From contig NZ_ANIE01000010.1 in the NCBI RefSeq assembly GCF_000708045.1, positions 1 to 64,000 of the forward strand: a stretch of 64,000 nucleotides of DNA. Direction: 5' to 3'. The position numbers were made by a program, and so were the translations under genes. The notes below the pieces were generated by a model that was given only the letters and a program-made list of their open reading frames with translations, was not told where the DNA came from and did not search any database. Below are positions 20,708 through 30,902 of the stretch, one piece after another. The DNA is from Marinobacter nitratireducens. Lineage in GTDB: Bacteria; Pseudomonadota; Gammaproteobacteria; Pseudomonadales; Oleiphilaceae. Each line of letters starts with the position of its first letter. Position 1 is the stretch's first letter.

Positions 20708-21808
20708 TCAATCCCGATTGCGAAGCATAATCGTGGAAGTGAAGGCTCGACGAAGCCGCGCATCCTCGGGATGCGTCACTGCATTTGCCCCAGCACCGGT
20801 AGTGCGAACGATGGTCTCACCGGGCAAGTCGTAGGACGCCGCATCGACGCTATTCCTTGCCCCATCCGCATCGCTGATAAGAAGCCCCATCCGGATAGCA
20901 ACCACATTGGTCATATTTCCGACCGTATCGGCAGTGGCGTAGCGGATGTTCCCGGTTGCCAACAGCTCTCCGTATTCAACCTGCATACTCTCGACCCCTT
21001 CAACAATCTCATCGACCTGAAAAGAGGGGGTTGCCGAGTTCAGGAGATTGTTCGTTCCCCTGTAAAGTGCGCGGATATCATTGCCTTGAGCATCATCTCG
21101 GCCAGTATCGGCTACGAAATATACGGTTGCGGAAAAACGCATAATCCGAGCGGAGTCTGTATAAGCCTGGCTCAGCCGATTATCGGTATTCACGCCTTTG
21201 GCATGAGCCCAAGTCCCGGACGTCGCGGTGCTTGAGATACGGAAAAGATCCGCAGCTTCGCAGTCAGATATCATGACAATATCGTTCTGAGAAAACAGAC
21301 CTACATCGGAACCCGTAACCTGAATATTCGCGTTGTCGGCTGTCATGTTGCCCGTCAATTCAACTTCGACCGACTCCCCACGTTGAACAGCCAGAACATC
21401 ACTGCCGATAACGGCTCCCGACTCAATCGTCGTGTTGTCGAATTCAGTTCCGTTCGCCCAGGTCGCATCATCGACTTCCCACCCACGCAGCGTGGACGAA
21501 AAGAAATCAGACGTAGGAGGGTTCTTGGCAATAACATTCAGAGTCACATCATCAGGATCTGCACACCCCTGAAAACCGACCATACGAAGATCCCTCGCCA
21601 TGATGTCGGTGGAGATACGCCCGGACTCCTGAATTCTTGCCAGGGATGTAGCCAGCCGTGATGTCTGACTGGAGTCCATGTACACGGTAAAGATACCAAG
21701 AATAAGCGTAGTGCTGAGCGCCAACGCTATGATCAGCTCGACCAGAGACAGTCCCAACTGGCTTTGAGCGGAGCCGTTGGCATACCTCACATTATCAACC
21801 TTGTTCAT
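20708..21808 (-). CDS. pilW: Type IV pilus minor pilin PilW
   Basis: PilW pseudopilin. The leader ends in SQLG with cleavage G19|L20, then SLVELIIALALSTTLILG with Glu at +5, and the family segment RIQESGRISTDIMARDLRMVGFQGC. The start was set at the ATG at 21808, with GAGG 6 nt upstream; a GTG at 21820 overlapping the pilV stop would add four residues and cannot be excluded. At 366 residues it is large for a pilin, as usual for PilW. Confidence 0.9.
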   Translation of the reverse strand: MNKVDNVRYANGSAQSQLGLSLVELIIALALSTTLILGIFTVYMDSSQTSRLATSLARIQESGRISTDIMARDLRMVGFQGCADPDDVTLNVIAKNPPTSDFFSSTLRGWEVDDATWANGTEFDNTTIESGAVIGSDVLAVQRGESVEVELTGNMTADNANIQVTGSDVGLFSQNDIVMISDCEAADLFRISSTATSGTWAHAKGVNTDNRLSQAYTDSARIMRFSATVYFVADTGRDDAQGNDIRALYRGTNNLLNSATPSFQVDEIVEGVESMQVEYGELLATGNIRYATADTVGNMTNVVAIRMGLLISDADGARNSVDAASYDLPGETIVRTTGAGANAVTHPEDARLRRAFTSTIMLRNRD

Positions 21809-21816
21809 CCAGCACC

Positions 21817-22368
21817 TCACAGCGAAAACCGAACAGAGTAGGAGTTATCACCAGCGATGGCTTCACCGGCGTCGCCGCCGCGACTGGCCTCATCCCACTG
21901 CACGGTTACCGTGTAAATTCCTGCCGTGCCATCGTAAAAAATCGTACCGACACCACCCGGCAGCATCGCCATATCGTTTCCCGTGCCCTCGACAAGAAGG
22001 GTCCACTCGACAAAATCCAGAGTTACCTGATCTGCGGGGGTGCAGCCTGCAGCCTGACTCGCACAGGCAGGGGGAGTCTTGGACTTGATCTTAGCTGTCG
22101 AAAAACCGCCATAGTTGCCGGCTTCGGCCTCACTCTTGTTCGCCCTCATCCGGTCTGCCATGTCATAGGCCAGGATGCTGGCCTGCGTGCGCAGATAAGA
22201 GCCCTGATTGTTACGCATCCCTTCGAAAAGCAGACCGGCCAGCCCCAGCAGTCCGATTGCAAGAATGAACAATGTCACCAGTATCTCGATCAGGGTAAAG
22301 CCTTGCTCACGCTGAGCTCTGGCTGATCGGGGGCCAAAAACTATTGGTCGGGCTTTAATTCCAAGCAT
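21817..22368 (-). CDS. pilV: Type IV pilus minor pilin PilV
   Basis: PilV pseudopilin. Cleavage is predicted at G23|F24 in REQGFTLIEILVTLFILAIGLLGLAG, with Glu at +5, then the PilV-type SYLRTQASILAYDMADRMRANK. Paired cysteines occur in PPACASQAAGCTPAD. The start was set at the ATG at 22368 with GGAG 6 nt upstream; a GTG at 22386 overlapping the fimU stop is an alternative. Confidence 0.9.
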   Translation of the reverse strand: MLGIKARPIVFGPRSARAQREQGFTLIEILVTLFILAIGLLGLAGLLFEGMRNNQGSYLRTQASILAYDMADRMRANKSEAEAGNYGGFSTAKIKSKTPPACASQAAGCTPADQVTLDFVEWTLLVEGTGNDMAMLPGGVGTIFYDGTAGIYTVTVQWDEASRGGDAGEAIAGDNSYSVRFSL

Positions 22369-22382
22369 ATTTATCTCCAACC

Positions 22383-22988
22383 TCACGGACAGGTAACGTC
22401 GGTATCGTCATGGTCGTTGAGTACACCCGCTGTGCCACCGGTATCTCTTGCCAGGCGGGTTTGACCAGAAACATTGATCACAACAGCCCTGGCTTCAATG
22501 GCTCCTCGATCGTCGCAAATCACAAACGTACCGGCCGCGTTTCCCGTTGCGGACGGAATCGGGAAACCATTACTGGCGAACTGAACGTAACCGCCGCTGT
22601 CGCTCGTCAAATCCACGATCCGGAACGTATTCCCTCCAGACAGCGCACCACCCACCTTGAGGAGTTCGTCCCCATCTCCATTATCAACGGTGCGATCACC
22701 GTCAAAATCACTGAATATGATCCAGCCTGTCTCCCAGGCGGAAGAACCAGCACAGGACGCGCTGTCAGTCGATGAACACGCAGTTATGACTCCGCTACGG
22801 AGTTTTGAGGCTTCACTCCTCGCATACGCAATAAGGCTGGAAACCTCATTGATTTGAGAGGTCAGCCGATTATTCATCACGGTCTGCTGGAATGATGGCA
22901 CTGCGTATGTCGCCACAATCGCCAGAATGATGATCGCGATTATCAACTCAATAAGAGTGAAACCCGAATGTCGCCGGAGTCCAGACAT
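22383..22988 (-). CDS. fimU: GspH/FimT-family minor pilin (fimU-like)
   Basis: First gene of the minor-pilin operon. Prepilin cleavage is at G9|F10 in RRHSGFTLIELIIAIIILAIV, with Glu at +5, then the GspH-type helix (FQQTVMNNRLTSQINEVSSLIAYARSEASK) and paired cysteines typical of FimU/FimT (ITACSS, SASCAGS, VICDD, VTCP). AAGGA lies 7 nt before the ATG. FimU and FimT are hard to tell apart; position at the head of pilV-pilW-pilX supports FimU. Confidence 0.85.
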   Translation of the reverse strand: MSGLRRHSGFTLIELIIAIIILAIVATYAVPSFQQTVMNNRLTSQINEVSSLIAYARSEASKLRSGVITACSSTDSASCAGSSAWETGWIIFSDFDGDRTVDNGDGDELLKVGGALSGGNTFRIVDLTSDSGGYVQFASNGFPIPSATGNAAGTFVICDDRGAIEARAVVINVSGQTRLARDTGGTAGVLNDHDDTDVTCP

Positions 22989-23095
22989 AATCCAATCCTT
23001 TTATTAACCAAGTAAAGGCTACAAAGGGAGGCGTCCAGACACCAGCGGCAAGCGACAGGCGGTCGGTGAAGATGGATGAATGGTCAGGAGTTTCA

Positions 23096-23120
23096 GTTTT
23101 GTGGGAAGAGTTCACAAAAC
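23096..23120. other. Hairpin between ispH and the minor-pilin operon
   Basis: A perfect 8-bp inverted repeat (GTTTTGTG with CACAAAAC, 9-nt loop) lies in the 152-nt gap between ispH and fimU, which are both on the minus strand. It lacks a following T-tract, so it may be a weak terminator or a binding site; the sequence does not decide. Confidence 0.35.
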
Positions 23121-23140
23121 GGGGTGAGTAGAGGCGCGAT

Positions 23141-24094
23141 TTAACCCACCTCTACCGCATCAATCCGCAGTTCTTTCGGCATGGAGAACACAATATTTTC
23201 TTCCCGGCCGTCAACTTCTTCCGGGACCTCGCCCCCCAGCTCACGCAAGCGGGCAATGACATCATTCACCAGCACTTCCGGTGCCGAGGCGCCGGCGGTC
23301 ACACCTATGGCCCGCTTGCCTTCCAGCCACTGCGGATCAATTTGGGCAGCCTCGTCGATCAGATAGGCAGGCGTCCCCATCCGCTCCGCCAGTTCACGCA
23401 GGCGGTTGGAGTTGGAACTGTTTGGCGAGCCCACAACCAGCATCAGGTCACAGTCACCAGCGAGTTGTTTGACCGCATCCTGACGGTTCTGGGTGGCGTA
23501 GCAAATATCATCTTTGCGGGGCCCCTGAATGTCCGGGAATTTCTGGCGCAACGCGTCAATGACCAGAGAGGTGTCATCCATGGAGAGGGTGGTCTGGGTC
23601 ACGAAGGACAGTCTTGACGGATCTCGAACCTCAAGGCTGGCGACATCTTCTTCATTCTCAACCAGATAGATCTCGCCACCGTTGCTGTGGTCGTACTGCC
23701 CCATGGTGCCTTCCACTTCCGGGTGGCCATGATGCCCAATCAGAATGCACTCGCGGCCATCCCGGCTGTAGCGCATCACTTCCATATGGACTTTGGTAAC
23801 CAACGGGCAAGTTGCGTCAAACACTTTCAGACCCCGGCGGGCCGCTTCGTTCTGAACGGCCTGGGACACCCCGTGGGCACTGAAGATCACCAGCTTGTCG
23901 TCAGGCACTTCGTCCAGCTCATCCACGAAGACCGCACCGCGATTACGCAGGTTGTCCACCACAAACTTGTTGTGCACCACCTCATGTCGGACATAGATCG
24001 GAGCGCCGAACACATCCAGCGCACGATTGACGATCTCAATGGCACGGTCGACCCCGGCACAAAAGCCTCGTGGGTTGGCAAGTCGGATCTGCAT
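23141..24094 (-). CDS. ispH: 4-hydroxy-3-methylbut-2-enyl diphosphate reductase
   Basis: Last step of the MEP isoprenoid pathway, forming IPP and DMAPP with an iron-sulfur cluster. The three cluster cysteines are visible: C12 in [11 protein letters not shown], the cysteine in [11 protein letters not shown] and the one in [11 protein letters not shown]. Substrate-binding histidines occur in [10 protein letters not shown] and IGHHGHPE, and the [10 protein letters not shown] segment is present. At 317 residues it has the usual length. Formerly lytB. It follows fkpB in the same orientation. Confidence 0.96.
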   Translation of the reverse strand: MQIRLANPRGFCAGVDRAIEIVNRALDVFGAPIYVRHEVVHNKFVVDNLRNRGAVFVDELDEVPDDKLVIFSAHGVSQAVQNEAARRGLKVFDATCPLVTKVHMEVMRYSRDGRECILIGHHGHPEVEGTMGQYDHSNGGEIYLVENEEDVASLEVRDPSRLSFVTQTTLSMDDTSLVIDALRQKFPDIQGPRKDDICYATQNRQDAVKQLAGDCDLMLVVGSPNSSNSNRLRELAERMGTPAYLIDEAAQIDPQWLEGKRAIGVTAGASAPEVLVNDVIARLRELGGEVPEEVDGREENIVFSMPKELRIDAVEVG

Positions 24095-24130
24095 GGTGAT
24101 ATCCCGCTAATTCCAGTGAATGGGCAGAGG

Positions 24131-24583
24131 TCAGTGTGTCGGCTTGGCTGGCTCGACGTCGATGATTTCAACATCGAAAATCAGTGTACGCCCCGCCAGG
24201 GGATGATTGAAGTCCACCTCGACCTCATCACCTTCAACCCGGCTGACAACGCCGGGCAGCTCACTCTGGCGAGCGTCTGCAAACGAGATCATCACACCGG
24301 GCTCCAGCACCATATCAGCACTGAATTCATGGCGCTTGAAGGTCTGAACGTTACTCGGGTTGTGCTGGCCAAAAGCCTTTTCTGGCGGAACCTCATAGCT
24401 CTGGCGATCACCAGCCGACATACCCATCAAGTAGACTTCAAAGTTTTCTGGCAGGTTGTCGTCGCCAATCTCCAGAGTCGCCGGCTCCTTCTCGAAGGTG
24501 GAATCAATCACCTCTCCGCCCCGGAACTTAAGAGCAAAATGAAGTTTGACCCGCGTGCCTTTATCCACAGCAAGTTCTTTCAT
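24131..24583 (-). CDS. fkpB: FKBP-type peptidyl-prolyl cis-trans isomerase (SlpA/FkpB type)
   Basis: Cytoplasmic SlyD-like prolyl isomerase. The FKBP core is split by an insert-in-flap domain, as in SlpA/SlyD: LHFALKFRGGEVIDSTFEKEP and GDDNLPENFEVYLMGMSAG, then the chaperone flap (FGQHNPSNVQTFKRHEF), ending VDFNHPLAGRTLIFDVEIIDV. No His-rich metal-binding tail is present, which favours FkpB over SlyD. It lies 5 nt after lspA and before ispH, the conserved lspA-fkpB-ispH order. Confidence 0.92.
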   Translation of the reverse strand: MKELAVDKGTRVKLHFALKFRGGEVIDSTFEKEPATLEIGDDNLPENFEVYLMGMSAGDRQSYEVPPEKAFGQHNPSNVQTFKRHEFSADMVLEPGVMISFADARQSELPGVVSRVEGDEVEVDFNHPLAGRTLIFDVEIIDVEPAKPTH

Positions 24584-24588
24584 GAGTG

Positions 24589-25104
24589 TCAGTTGCTCCC
24601 TTCCGCGCCGTCGTCCGGCTTGCGGAACATGTCGAGAATCATCATGGCAGCACCGATGGTGATCGCGGTATCTGCCAGGTTAAACGCTGGGAAATGCCAG
24701 TCCTGCCAGTAGAAGTGCAGGAAATCCACCACATACCCATGCACGACGCGGTCATACACATTGCCAAGGGCACCGCCAAGAATCAGAGCGACCGCAATCG
24801 CAATCCAGGTCTCGTGGTGCTTGAGCCGCTTTAGCCAGACAACCAGCACCACACTCACGACCAGGGCCAGAGTGACAAAAAACCAGCGCTGCCAACCGGC
24901 CGCCTCAGCAAGGAAGCTGAACGCCGCACCGGTATTGTGAAGCAGGGTCAGGTTGAACATCGGCATCACCGGAACCGGGTCTCCGTAGGTCAACATGGCC
25001 GTCGCCATGGCCTTGGTACCCAGGTCAATGACCACGACAAGCACAGCGAGCCACAGCCACTTGAGTTTGCTTCCGGTTGTCGATTCACTCATTGCGGCGT
25101 CCAT
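24589..25104 (-). CDS. lspA: Lipoprotein signal peptidase (signal peptidase II)
   Basis: Membrane aspartyl protease that removes signal peptides from lipidated prolipoproteins, such as the BamD and DUF2057-like proteins encoded here. Four hydrophobic segments are visible. The family motifs [13 protein letters not shown] and [16 protein letters not shown], and the second catalytic aspartate in FNLADTAI, are present. The ATG at 25104 overlaps the ileS stop by 1 nt; an in-frame ATG at 25092 is possible. C-terminal to ileS as in most proteobacteria. Confidence 0.95.
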   Translation of the reverse strand: MDAAMSESTTGSKLKWLWLAVLVVVIDLGTKAMATAMLTYGDPVPVMPMFNLTLLHNTGAAFSFLAEAAGWQRWFFVTLALVVSVVLVVWLKRLKHHETWIAIAVALILGGALGNVYDRVVHGYVVDFLHFYWQDWHFPAFNLADTAITIGAAMMILDMFRKPDDGAEGSN

Positions 25105-27923
25105 CAGGCGAAAGTGCGGGCTTCACCGGCACCGTCCACATTGGTCACGCAACGACCACACAGATCGTCATGCTCCGCACTTTGCCCCACATCTGCGCGA
25201 TGATGCCAGCAACGCTCGCATTTGGCATGAGTCGCCGGTGTTACCTTGACTCTAAGGCCCTCATAACCTGTCGTTTCCGCATCACCCGCTTCAGACGCCG
25301 GCCTCACCGTTGCCTCGGAAGTAATCAGGACAAAGCGTAGCTCTTCACCCAGATGCTTTAGATCAGCGGCAAGATCGCCTTCGCAGTACAGGGTGACTTC
25401 AGCACTGAGCGAGCCTTTGATTTCACCACGAGCCCGAGCCTCTTCCAGGCACTTGTTTACGGCCTCCTTGACGCCGTAGATCTCTCGCCAGTAGTCCCGG
25501 CCCAGCTCCATGCCTTCAGGCAGTTCGGTCAGACCTTCGTACCAGGTTTCATAGAACACGGTGTCGCCACGCTCACCGGGCAGGTGCTGCCAGATTTCGT
25601 CCGCGGTAAAGCTGAGGATCGGTGCAATCCAGCGCACCAGTGCCTCAATCACGTGATACAACGCAGTCTGGCACGAGCGCCGGGCCAAACTATCGGCCTG
25701 TGTGGTGTACTGGCGATCCTTGATGATGTCGAGATAAAAACCACCCAGGGTAGCTTCACAGAAGTTATAGACTTTCTGATAAATTCTCAGGAACGCGTAG
25801 TTGCCAAAATCTTCATGCAACTCTTCCTGCAACTGCAGCGCGCGATCGACCATCCAGCGGTCCAGCGCAATCATATCTTCCGGAGCGACGAGGTGCTGAT
25901 CTGGATCAAACCCGTTCAGGTTGCTCAGCAGGAACCTGGCGGTATTCCGGATACGACGGTAACCGTCGGCCGTCTGGCGCAGGATATCTTTGGATACCGT
26001 CATTTCTCCGCTGTAATCCGTTGCAGCGACCCACAAACGCAGGATATCGGCGCCCAGCTCGTTCATAACTTCCTGGGGCGCGATCACGTTACCCAGTGAC
26101 TTGGACATCTTCCGACCCGAGCCATCCACGGTAAATCCGTGCGTCAGTACCTGCCGGTAAGGTGCCACGCCGTTCATGGCGATGGACGTCTTGAGCGAGG
26201 ACTGGAACCAGCCGCGATGCTGGTCGGAGCCTTCCAGGTACAGATCAGCGGGGAATTGTCCCAGTTCCGGGCGTACCCGCAGGACAGAATCGTGGGTCAC
26301 ACCGGAGTCAAACCACACGTCCAGGGTATCCAGAACCTTCTCATACTGATCCGCATCGGCGCCCAGCAGTTCGTTCTGATCAAGGTCATACCAGGCATCA
26401 ATGCCACCGGTTTCCACTGCGGCAGCCACCTTCTCAAACAGTGCCTGGGTGTCCGGATGCAACTCCTGAGTATCCTTGTGGATAAACAGCGTGATGGGCA
26501 CGCCCCAGGTACGTTGACGAGAGATGCACCAGTCCGGGCTCTGCTCAAACATGGCTTCAATTCGGTTCTGCCCCCAGGCGGGCACCCAGCGGACGCCCTT
26601 GATCGCCTCCAAGGCATCGGCACGCAGATTGAGCTTGTCCATGCTGATGAACCACTGTGGCGTGGCACGGTAAATCAAAGGCGTTTTTGTACGCCAGCAG
26701 TGCGGGTAACTGTGCTGAAACTTCTCGGAGCGAACCAGCTTGCCTTCCCGGGTCAGGGCAGCACATACCGGCTCATCGGCTTTGTAGACGTGCACACCGG
26801 CAAACTCGCCGGCGGCTTCCGTGTAGGTACCGTCGGCCTTCACCAAGTTGATGGTGCCAATGCCGTATTCCCGGCCCACCTCAAAGTCTTCCATACCGTG
26901 ATCGGGCGCGGTATGGACGGCGCCGGTACCCGCGTCCGTAGACACATGATCACCGAGAATCACCGGAACCTGCTTGTCGTAGATGGGGTGATGCAGAGCA
27001 AGCTTCTCCAACACGGACCCTGCCGCATGAGCCAGAACCGTGTAGTCCTCAATCCCCCAGCGAGCCATGATGCCCTGAACCATTTCCGACGACAGCACCA
27101 TCCGCTCGGGACCCTGTCCCACGTCAAGCTGCACCAGGGCGTATTCCATATCTGCGCCCAGGGAGACCGCCTGGTTGGCCGGAATAGTCCAGGGCGTAGT
27201 TGTCCAGATCACAACAGAAACGTCACCCTCGCCCTGGTCGGTACCAAACAGGTCCAGCACCCGAGCCTGATCCACAAACGTAAAGCGCACATCTATCTGA
27301 GTGGAGGTCTTGTCCTGATACTCAACCTCGGCCTCTGCCAATGCAGACTGCCCGACCACACTCCAGTAAACCGGTTTGTAGCCCCGAACCAGGTGCCCCT
27401 TGGCCACGATCTTGCCCAGAGCACGAACGATGCCAGCTTCTACCTTCGGATCCATCGTCAGGTAAGGCTTGTCCCATTCGCCCATGACGCCAAGGCGAAT
27501 AAAGTCAGCCTTCTGTCCGTCAACCTGCTTGGTCGCGTAGTCGCGGCAAGCCTGACGGAAAGTTTTGTAATCCACTTTGACGCCAGCCTTGCCGATTTCC
27601 TGCTCAACCTTGTGCTCGATTGGCAGACCATGACAGTCCCAGCCCGGCACATAGGGGGCATCGTAGCCCATGAAGCTGCGGGACTTGACGATCATGTCCT
27701 TCAGGATCTTGTTGACCGCATGACCAATGTGAATGCTGCCATTTGCATAGGGAGGTCCATCGTGCAGGATGAACTTGTCCCTACCCTCACGCTGCTCGCG
27801 CAGGTTGCCGTAGACATCGAGATCCTGCCAACGCTTGAGCATCTCAGGCTCGCGCTTGGCCAGGTTTCCGCGCATCGGGAAGGCGGTTTCCGGCAGATTC
27901 AGGGTATGCTTATAGTCGCTCAT
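25104..27923 (-). CDS. ileS: Isoleucyl-tRNA synthetase
   Basis: Charges tRNA-Ile. A class I synthetase of 939 residues with HIGH at H65-IGH68 ([12 protein letters not shown]), the editing CP1 domain (including [13 protein letters not shown] and the [10 protein letters not shown] region), KMSKSLGN, and a C-terminal zinc finger of two cysteine pairs (KCERCWHHR and LCGRC). The zinc site marks the bacterial housekeeping type rather than a mupirocin-resistant one. It is coupled to lspA downstream. Confidence 0.97.
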   Translation of the reverse strand: MSDYKHTLNLPETAFPMRGNLAKREPEMLKRWQDLDVYGNLREQREGRDKFILHDGPPYANGSIHIGHAVNKILKDMIVKSRSFMGYDAPYVPGWDCHGLPIEHKVEQEIGKAGVKVDYKTFRQACRDYATKQVDGQKADFIRLGVMGEWDKPYLTMDPKVEAGIVRALGKIVAKGHLVRGYKPVYWSVVGQSALAEAEVEYQDKTSTQIDVRFTFVDQARVLDLFGTDQGEGDVSVVIWTTTPWTIPANQAVSLGADMEYALVQLDVGQGPERMVLSSEMVQGIMARWGIEDYTVLAHAAGSVLEKLALHHPIYDKQVPVILGDHVSTDAGTGAVHTAPDHGMEDFEVGREYGIGTINLVKADGTYTEAAGEFAGVHVYKADEPVCAALTREGKLVRSEKFQHSYPHCWRTKTPLIYRATPQWFISMDKLNLRADALEAIKGVRWVPAWGQNRIEAMFEQSPDWCISRQRTWGVPITLFIHKDTQELHPDTQALFEKVAAAVETGGIDAWYDLDQNELLGADADQYEKVLDTLDVWFDSGVTHDSVLRVRPELGQFPADLYLEGSDQHRGWFQSSLKTSIAMNGVAPYRQVLTHGFTVDGSGRKMSKSLGNVIAPQEVMNELGADILRLWVAATDYSGEMTVSKDILRQTADGYRRIRNTARFLLSNLNGFDPDQHLVAPEDMIALDRWMVDRALQLQEELHEDFGNYAFLRIYQKVYNFCEATLGGFYLDIIKDRQYTTQADSLARRSCQTALYHVIEALVRWIAPILSFTADEIWQHLPGERGDTVFYETWYEGLTELPEGMELGRDYWREIYGVKEAVNKCLEEARARGEIKGSLSAEVTLYCEGDLAADLKHLGEELRFVLITSEATVRPASEAGDAETTGYEGLRVKVTPATHAKCERCWHHRADVGQSAEHDDLCGRCVTNVDGAGEARTFA

Positions 27924-27986
27924 GGTCTGTGTGCGTACTCTTTTGGTCGGTATGGGTCAATAATCACTATGCCAAAACCATCGCAA

Positions 27987-28958
27987 TCAAGCGGTGGTTT
28001 TTAATGAACCGTTATCAGTAATCCAGTCCCGGGCGTCGTCAAAATCCCGGGCAATCTGTTCTTTCAGCGCGTCGACGGAGTCAAACTTGATTTCTTCCCG
28101 CAGGCCATGCCGAAACACGACTTCTATGTGCTGACCGTAAAGTGTGCCAGCAAAGTCAAACAGGTGCACTTCCAGTGCCGGTTGCTTGCCATCGACAGTG
28201 GGTCTCAACCCGATGTTGGCAACACCGTCATACACCTCGCCATCTTCCAGCATCGCGGTGACCACATAAACGCCCTGTAAAGGCGCCATGCGCTGCAGCA
28301 GAATGTTCGCGGTCGGAGCGCCGATTTCACGCCCAAGCTGACGCCCGTACACCACCCTGCCACGGATGCGGTAGGGCCGCCCAAGAAGTGCCTCGGCCTC
28401 CTCCAGGCGATTAACCGTGAGCCGCTCGCGGACCCGAGTACTGCTGACCCGCTCTCCGGCAACCGTCACCGTGCGGGTATTCTCTACCGTAAATCCTTGC
28501 TGGCGCCCCACCTCCCGAAGCAACATGAAGTCGCCTGTCCGGTCGCAGCCAAACCGGAAATCATCGCCGACAACCAGATGACGAACACGCACCCCCTCAA
28601 CAAGGACCGTATCAATAAATTCGTGGCTGGTCAGGCGCCGTAAACGGCCATTAAAGTGAAGGCAAAGCACATGATCGATGCCAAGTGCGGTTAACGCTTC
28701 AAACTTCTGTCTGAAAGACATCAGTCTTGGGGGGGCCTCGTTCCCCTGAAAAAATTCCCGGGGCTGAGGCTCGAACACCATGACAACCGAGGGCACACCC
28801 AGTGCCGCTGCTTTTTCTTTGACCTGCTCAAGAATGGTCTGGTGCCCGATATGGACGCCATCAAAGTTCCCGATGGTCGCGACACACCCCTGTGCGAAAG
28901 GAAAATCCTCCCGCTCAGACAGCGTATTCAGATTGATCAGACCACGGATAAGACGCAT
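27987..28958 (-). CDS. ribF: Bifunctional riboflavin kinase / FAD synthetase
   Basis: Converts riboflavin to FMN and then FAD. The N-terminal adenylyltransferase has GNFDGVHIGHQ and the SSTRVRERL segment; the C-terminal kinase domain has GRVVYGRQLGREIGAPTANI and the catalytic region VYDGVANIGLRPT. The start was set at the ATG at 28958 (MRLIRGL) with GAAGG about 10 nt upstream; an in-frame TTG three codons earlier is less likely. It lies between murJ and ileS, the usual order in gammaproteobacteria. Confidence 0.95.
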   Translation of the reverse strand: MRLIRGLINLNTLSEREDFPFAQGCVATIGNFDGVHIGHQTILEQVKEKAAALGVPSVVMVFEPQPREFFQGNEAPPRLMSFRQKFEALTALGIDHVLCLHFNGRLRRLTSHEFIDTVLVEGVRVRHLVVGDDFRFGCDRTGDFMLLREVGRQQGFTVENTRTVTVAGERVSSTRVRERLTVNRLEEAEALLGRPYRIRGRVVYGRQLGREIGAPTANILLQRMAPLQGVYVVTAMLEDGEVYDGVANIGLRPTVDGKQPALEVHLFDFAGTLYGQHIEVVFRHGLREEIKFDSVDALKEQIARDFDDARDWITDNGSLKTTA

Positions 28959-29067
28959 GGGGCGCAAACCTTCATTGCCATTTGGCTTTCAGCATTGCAA
29001 TGCCCTGGAAGCCACCCGGCCACTCAGAGCGAAGACAAACGCTGGCGAGAAAACGCGCGATTATACC

Positions 29068-30648
29068 TTACCTCTGGCGGAAATGTCTTACCCGCACCCC
29101 AACCAGGACAAGCGCAGCAAAATATCCCCCCACGCCGGCAGCAACCATAACCGTCATATCCAGCGCCCGCCGATAGCCATCCATCGCCAGCCACTCACTT
29201 ACGGGCCCATTCAACCAGAGGATAATTCCAGCCAGCACAGCATTTGCGAGCAGCAGCCGAAGCATAAACACTGGCCAGCCAGGTTGACTACTCCAGGCTC
29301 CCTCCCGCCGCAGCCCTCGCCACAGGAGAAAGCCGTTTAGCCAGGCCGACAGCGACGTTGCCAACGCCAGTCCGGCATGCGCGAGAGGAACAATCAGCGC
29401 CAGGTTGAAGACCATATTGGCCACCATCGCGATAACACCGATTTTTACCGGTGTGCGGGTGTCCTCACGGGCAAAAAATCCAGGCGCCAGAACCTTGATC
29501 AACATAAAGGCCAACAGTCCGGCCGAGTAGGCCCGCAGACTCTGAGCGGACATCAGAACATCGCGATTCGTCACTTCCCCGTAATGGAACAGCGTGGCAA
29601 TTAACGGCTCAGCCAGAAGCGCCAGCGCAAGGGCCGCAGGTACACCGATCAGCAATACAGTGCGCACCGCCCAGTCCAGGGTCGCAGCAAACTGATCCGA
29701 TGAAGCCGCTGCATGTTTACGGGACAAGCTGGGTAGAATGACGGTTGCGATGGCAATCCCGAAAACACCCAGCGGAAGTTCCGACAACCTGTCCGAATAG
29801 TAAAGCCAGGACACGCTTCCGGTCTGGAGAAAGGAGGCAAGCACCGTATCCAGCAAAAGGTTGATCTGACTAACCGAAACACCAAACAGTGCGGGCGCCA
29901 TCAACTTCAATATTCGCTGGACACCTTCATGGTGGTAATCAATACGCGGCCGGGGCATCAACCCCAATCGCATCAGAAACGGCAATTGAAAGAACAACTG
30001 CAAGGCACCGGCAATAAAGACACCCCAGGCGAGCGCCATTACAGGCTCTGCCATGATCGGCGTTAAAAACACCGCCGCGGCAATCATGGACAGATTCAAC
30101 AGCACAGGCGTAAATGCCGGCACCGCGAAACGGTCGTAGCTGTTGAGGATGGCACCGGCAAATGCTGTCAGAGAAATGAGAAGCAGATACGGAAAGGTAA
30201 TCCTGAGCATCTCACTCGCCATCGAGAACTTGGCCTGATCATCCAGAAAACCCGGGGCGAACACCGCCGTCAGAACCGGCGACCCGAGTACGGCCAGCAG
30301 CGTGACCGCCAGCAAAATCATCCCTAGCGTGCCCGCCACCGCATCCACCAGATGTTTCACGTCGGATACTGACTGCCGCTCACGATAGGACGACAAAACA
30401 GGCACAAAGGCCTGCGAGAAGGCCCCTTCTGCAAACAGCCTGCGAAGAAAGTTCGGAATTTTGAAAGCAACGAAGAAAGCATCGGCACCGGCACCGGCAC
30501 CGAAATAACGAGCAATGACCATATCCCGAACAAGACCGAGCACCCGGGAAAGCATGGTCATGCTGCCGACAACGCCAGACGACCGAAGCAGCCCTGGCGC
30601 TTTGGGGAGGGTTTTGTTCTCGGTGCTGGATTCAGGTTCCGGTGACAT
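29068..30648 (-). CDS. murJ: Lipid II flippase MurJ
   Basis: Polytopic MOP-superfamily transporter that flips lipid II for peptidoglycan synthesis. Multiple hydrophobic segments span the protein, and the N-terminal signature SMTMLSRVLGLVRDMVIARYFG and IPNFLRRLFAEGAFSQAFVPVL is present. The start was set at 30648 (MSPEPESS); a longer GTG-initiated frame to 30702 would add sequence unlike the family. No strong ribosome site is visible. The 526-residue length is typical. It is divergent from rpsT. Confidence 0.93.
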   Translation of the reverse strand: MSPEPESSTENKTLPKAPGLLRSSGVVGSMTMLSRVLGLVRDMVIARYFGAGAGADAFFVAFKIPNFLRRLFAEGAFSQAFVPVLSSYRERQSVSDVKHLVDAVAGTLGMILLAVTLLAVLGSPVLTAVFAPGFLDDQAKFSMASEMLRITFPYLLLISLTAFAGAILNSYDRFAVPAFTPVLLNLSMIAAAVFLTPIMAEPVMALAWGVFIAGALQLFFQLPFLMRLGLMPRPRIDYHHEGVQRILKLMAPALFGVSVSQINLLLDTVLASFLQTGSVSWLYYSDRLSELPLGVFGIAIATVILPSLSRKHAAASSDQFAATLDWAVRTVLLIGVPAALALALLAEPLIATLFHYGEVTNRDVLMSAQSLRAYSAGLLAFMLIKVLAPGFFAREDTRTPVKIGVIAMVANMVFNLALIVPLAHAGLALATSLSAWLNGFLLWRGLRREGAWSSQPGWPVFMLRLLLANAVLAGIILWLNGPVSEWLAMDGYRRALDMTVMVAAGVGGYFAALVLVGVRVRHFRQR

Positions 30649-30781
30649 GGGGGCTCTGGGTAATTGTTGGTAAAAACCGATACCTATCAGGGACGGCAGC
30701 ACATGCTGAACCCTCCCCGTAATCGGCGAGCGGCGAGTTTAACACACCGCTCGCACACGGGGGACAAACTGGCTTTTGCGC

Positions 30782-30810
30782 TTGACATTTCAGGCTTTCA
30801 GCGGCATAGT
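30782..30810 (+). promoter_or_regulatory. Sigma-70 promoter for rpsT
   Basis: A perfect TTGACA (30782-30787) is followed, after the ideal 17-bp spacer, by CATAGT (30805-30810; 4 of 6). The predicted start is about 85 nt before the rpsT start codon, which fits a strong ribosomal protein promoter with a short leader. Confidence 0.65.
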
Positions 30811-30902
30811 TCCGCGTCATTTATTTCGACGCGCTGGTTTTGGCGCGCCCGCGATGTAACGAATCATTTAGCAACGTATTTCAGATTTTCAGGAGTTTTA
30901 CG

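Noticed and set aside
22989..23040. Possible sigma-54 promoter before fimU
   Set aside because: A TGGACG-like half is present, but the downstream element reads TTTG rather than TTGC at the right distance.
26139..28004. 621-residue open frame on + opposite ileS
   Set aside because: Antisense shadow of ileS, which has all synthetase motifs; no domain or ribosome site supports it.
30484..30502. Short GGCACC-type hexamer repeat in murJ
   Set aside because: Only about three copies, coding Gly-Ala in a normally Gly/Ala-rich family segment; not unusual.
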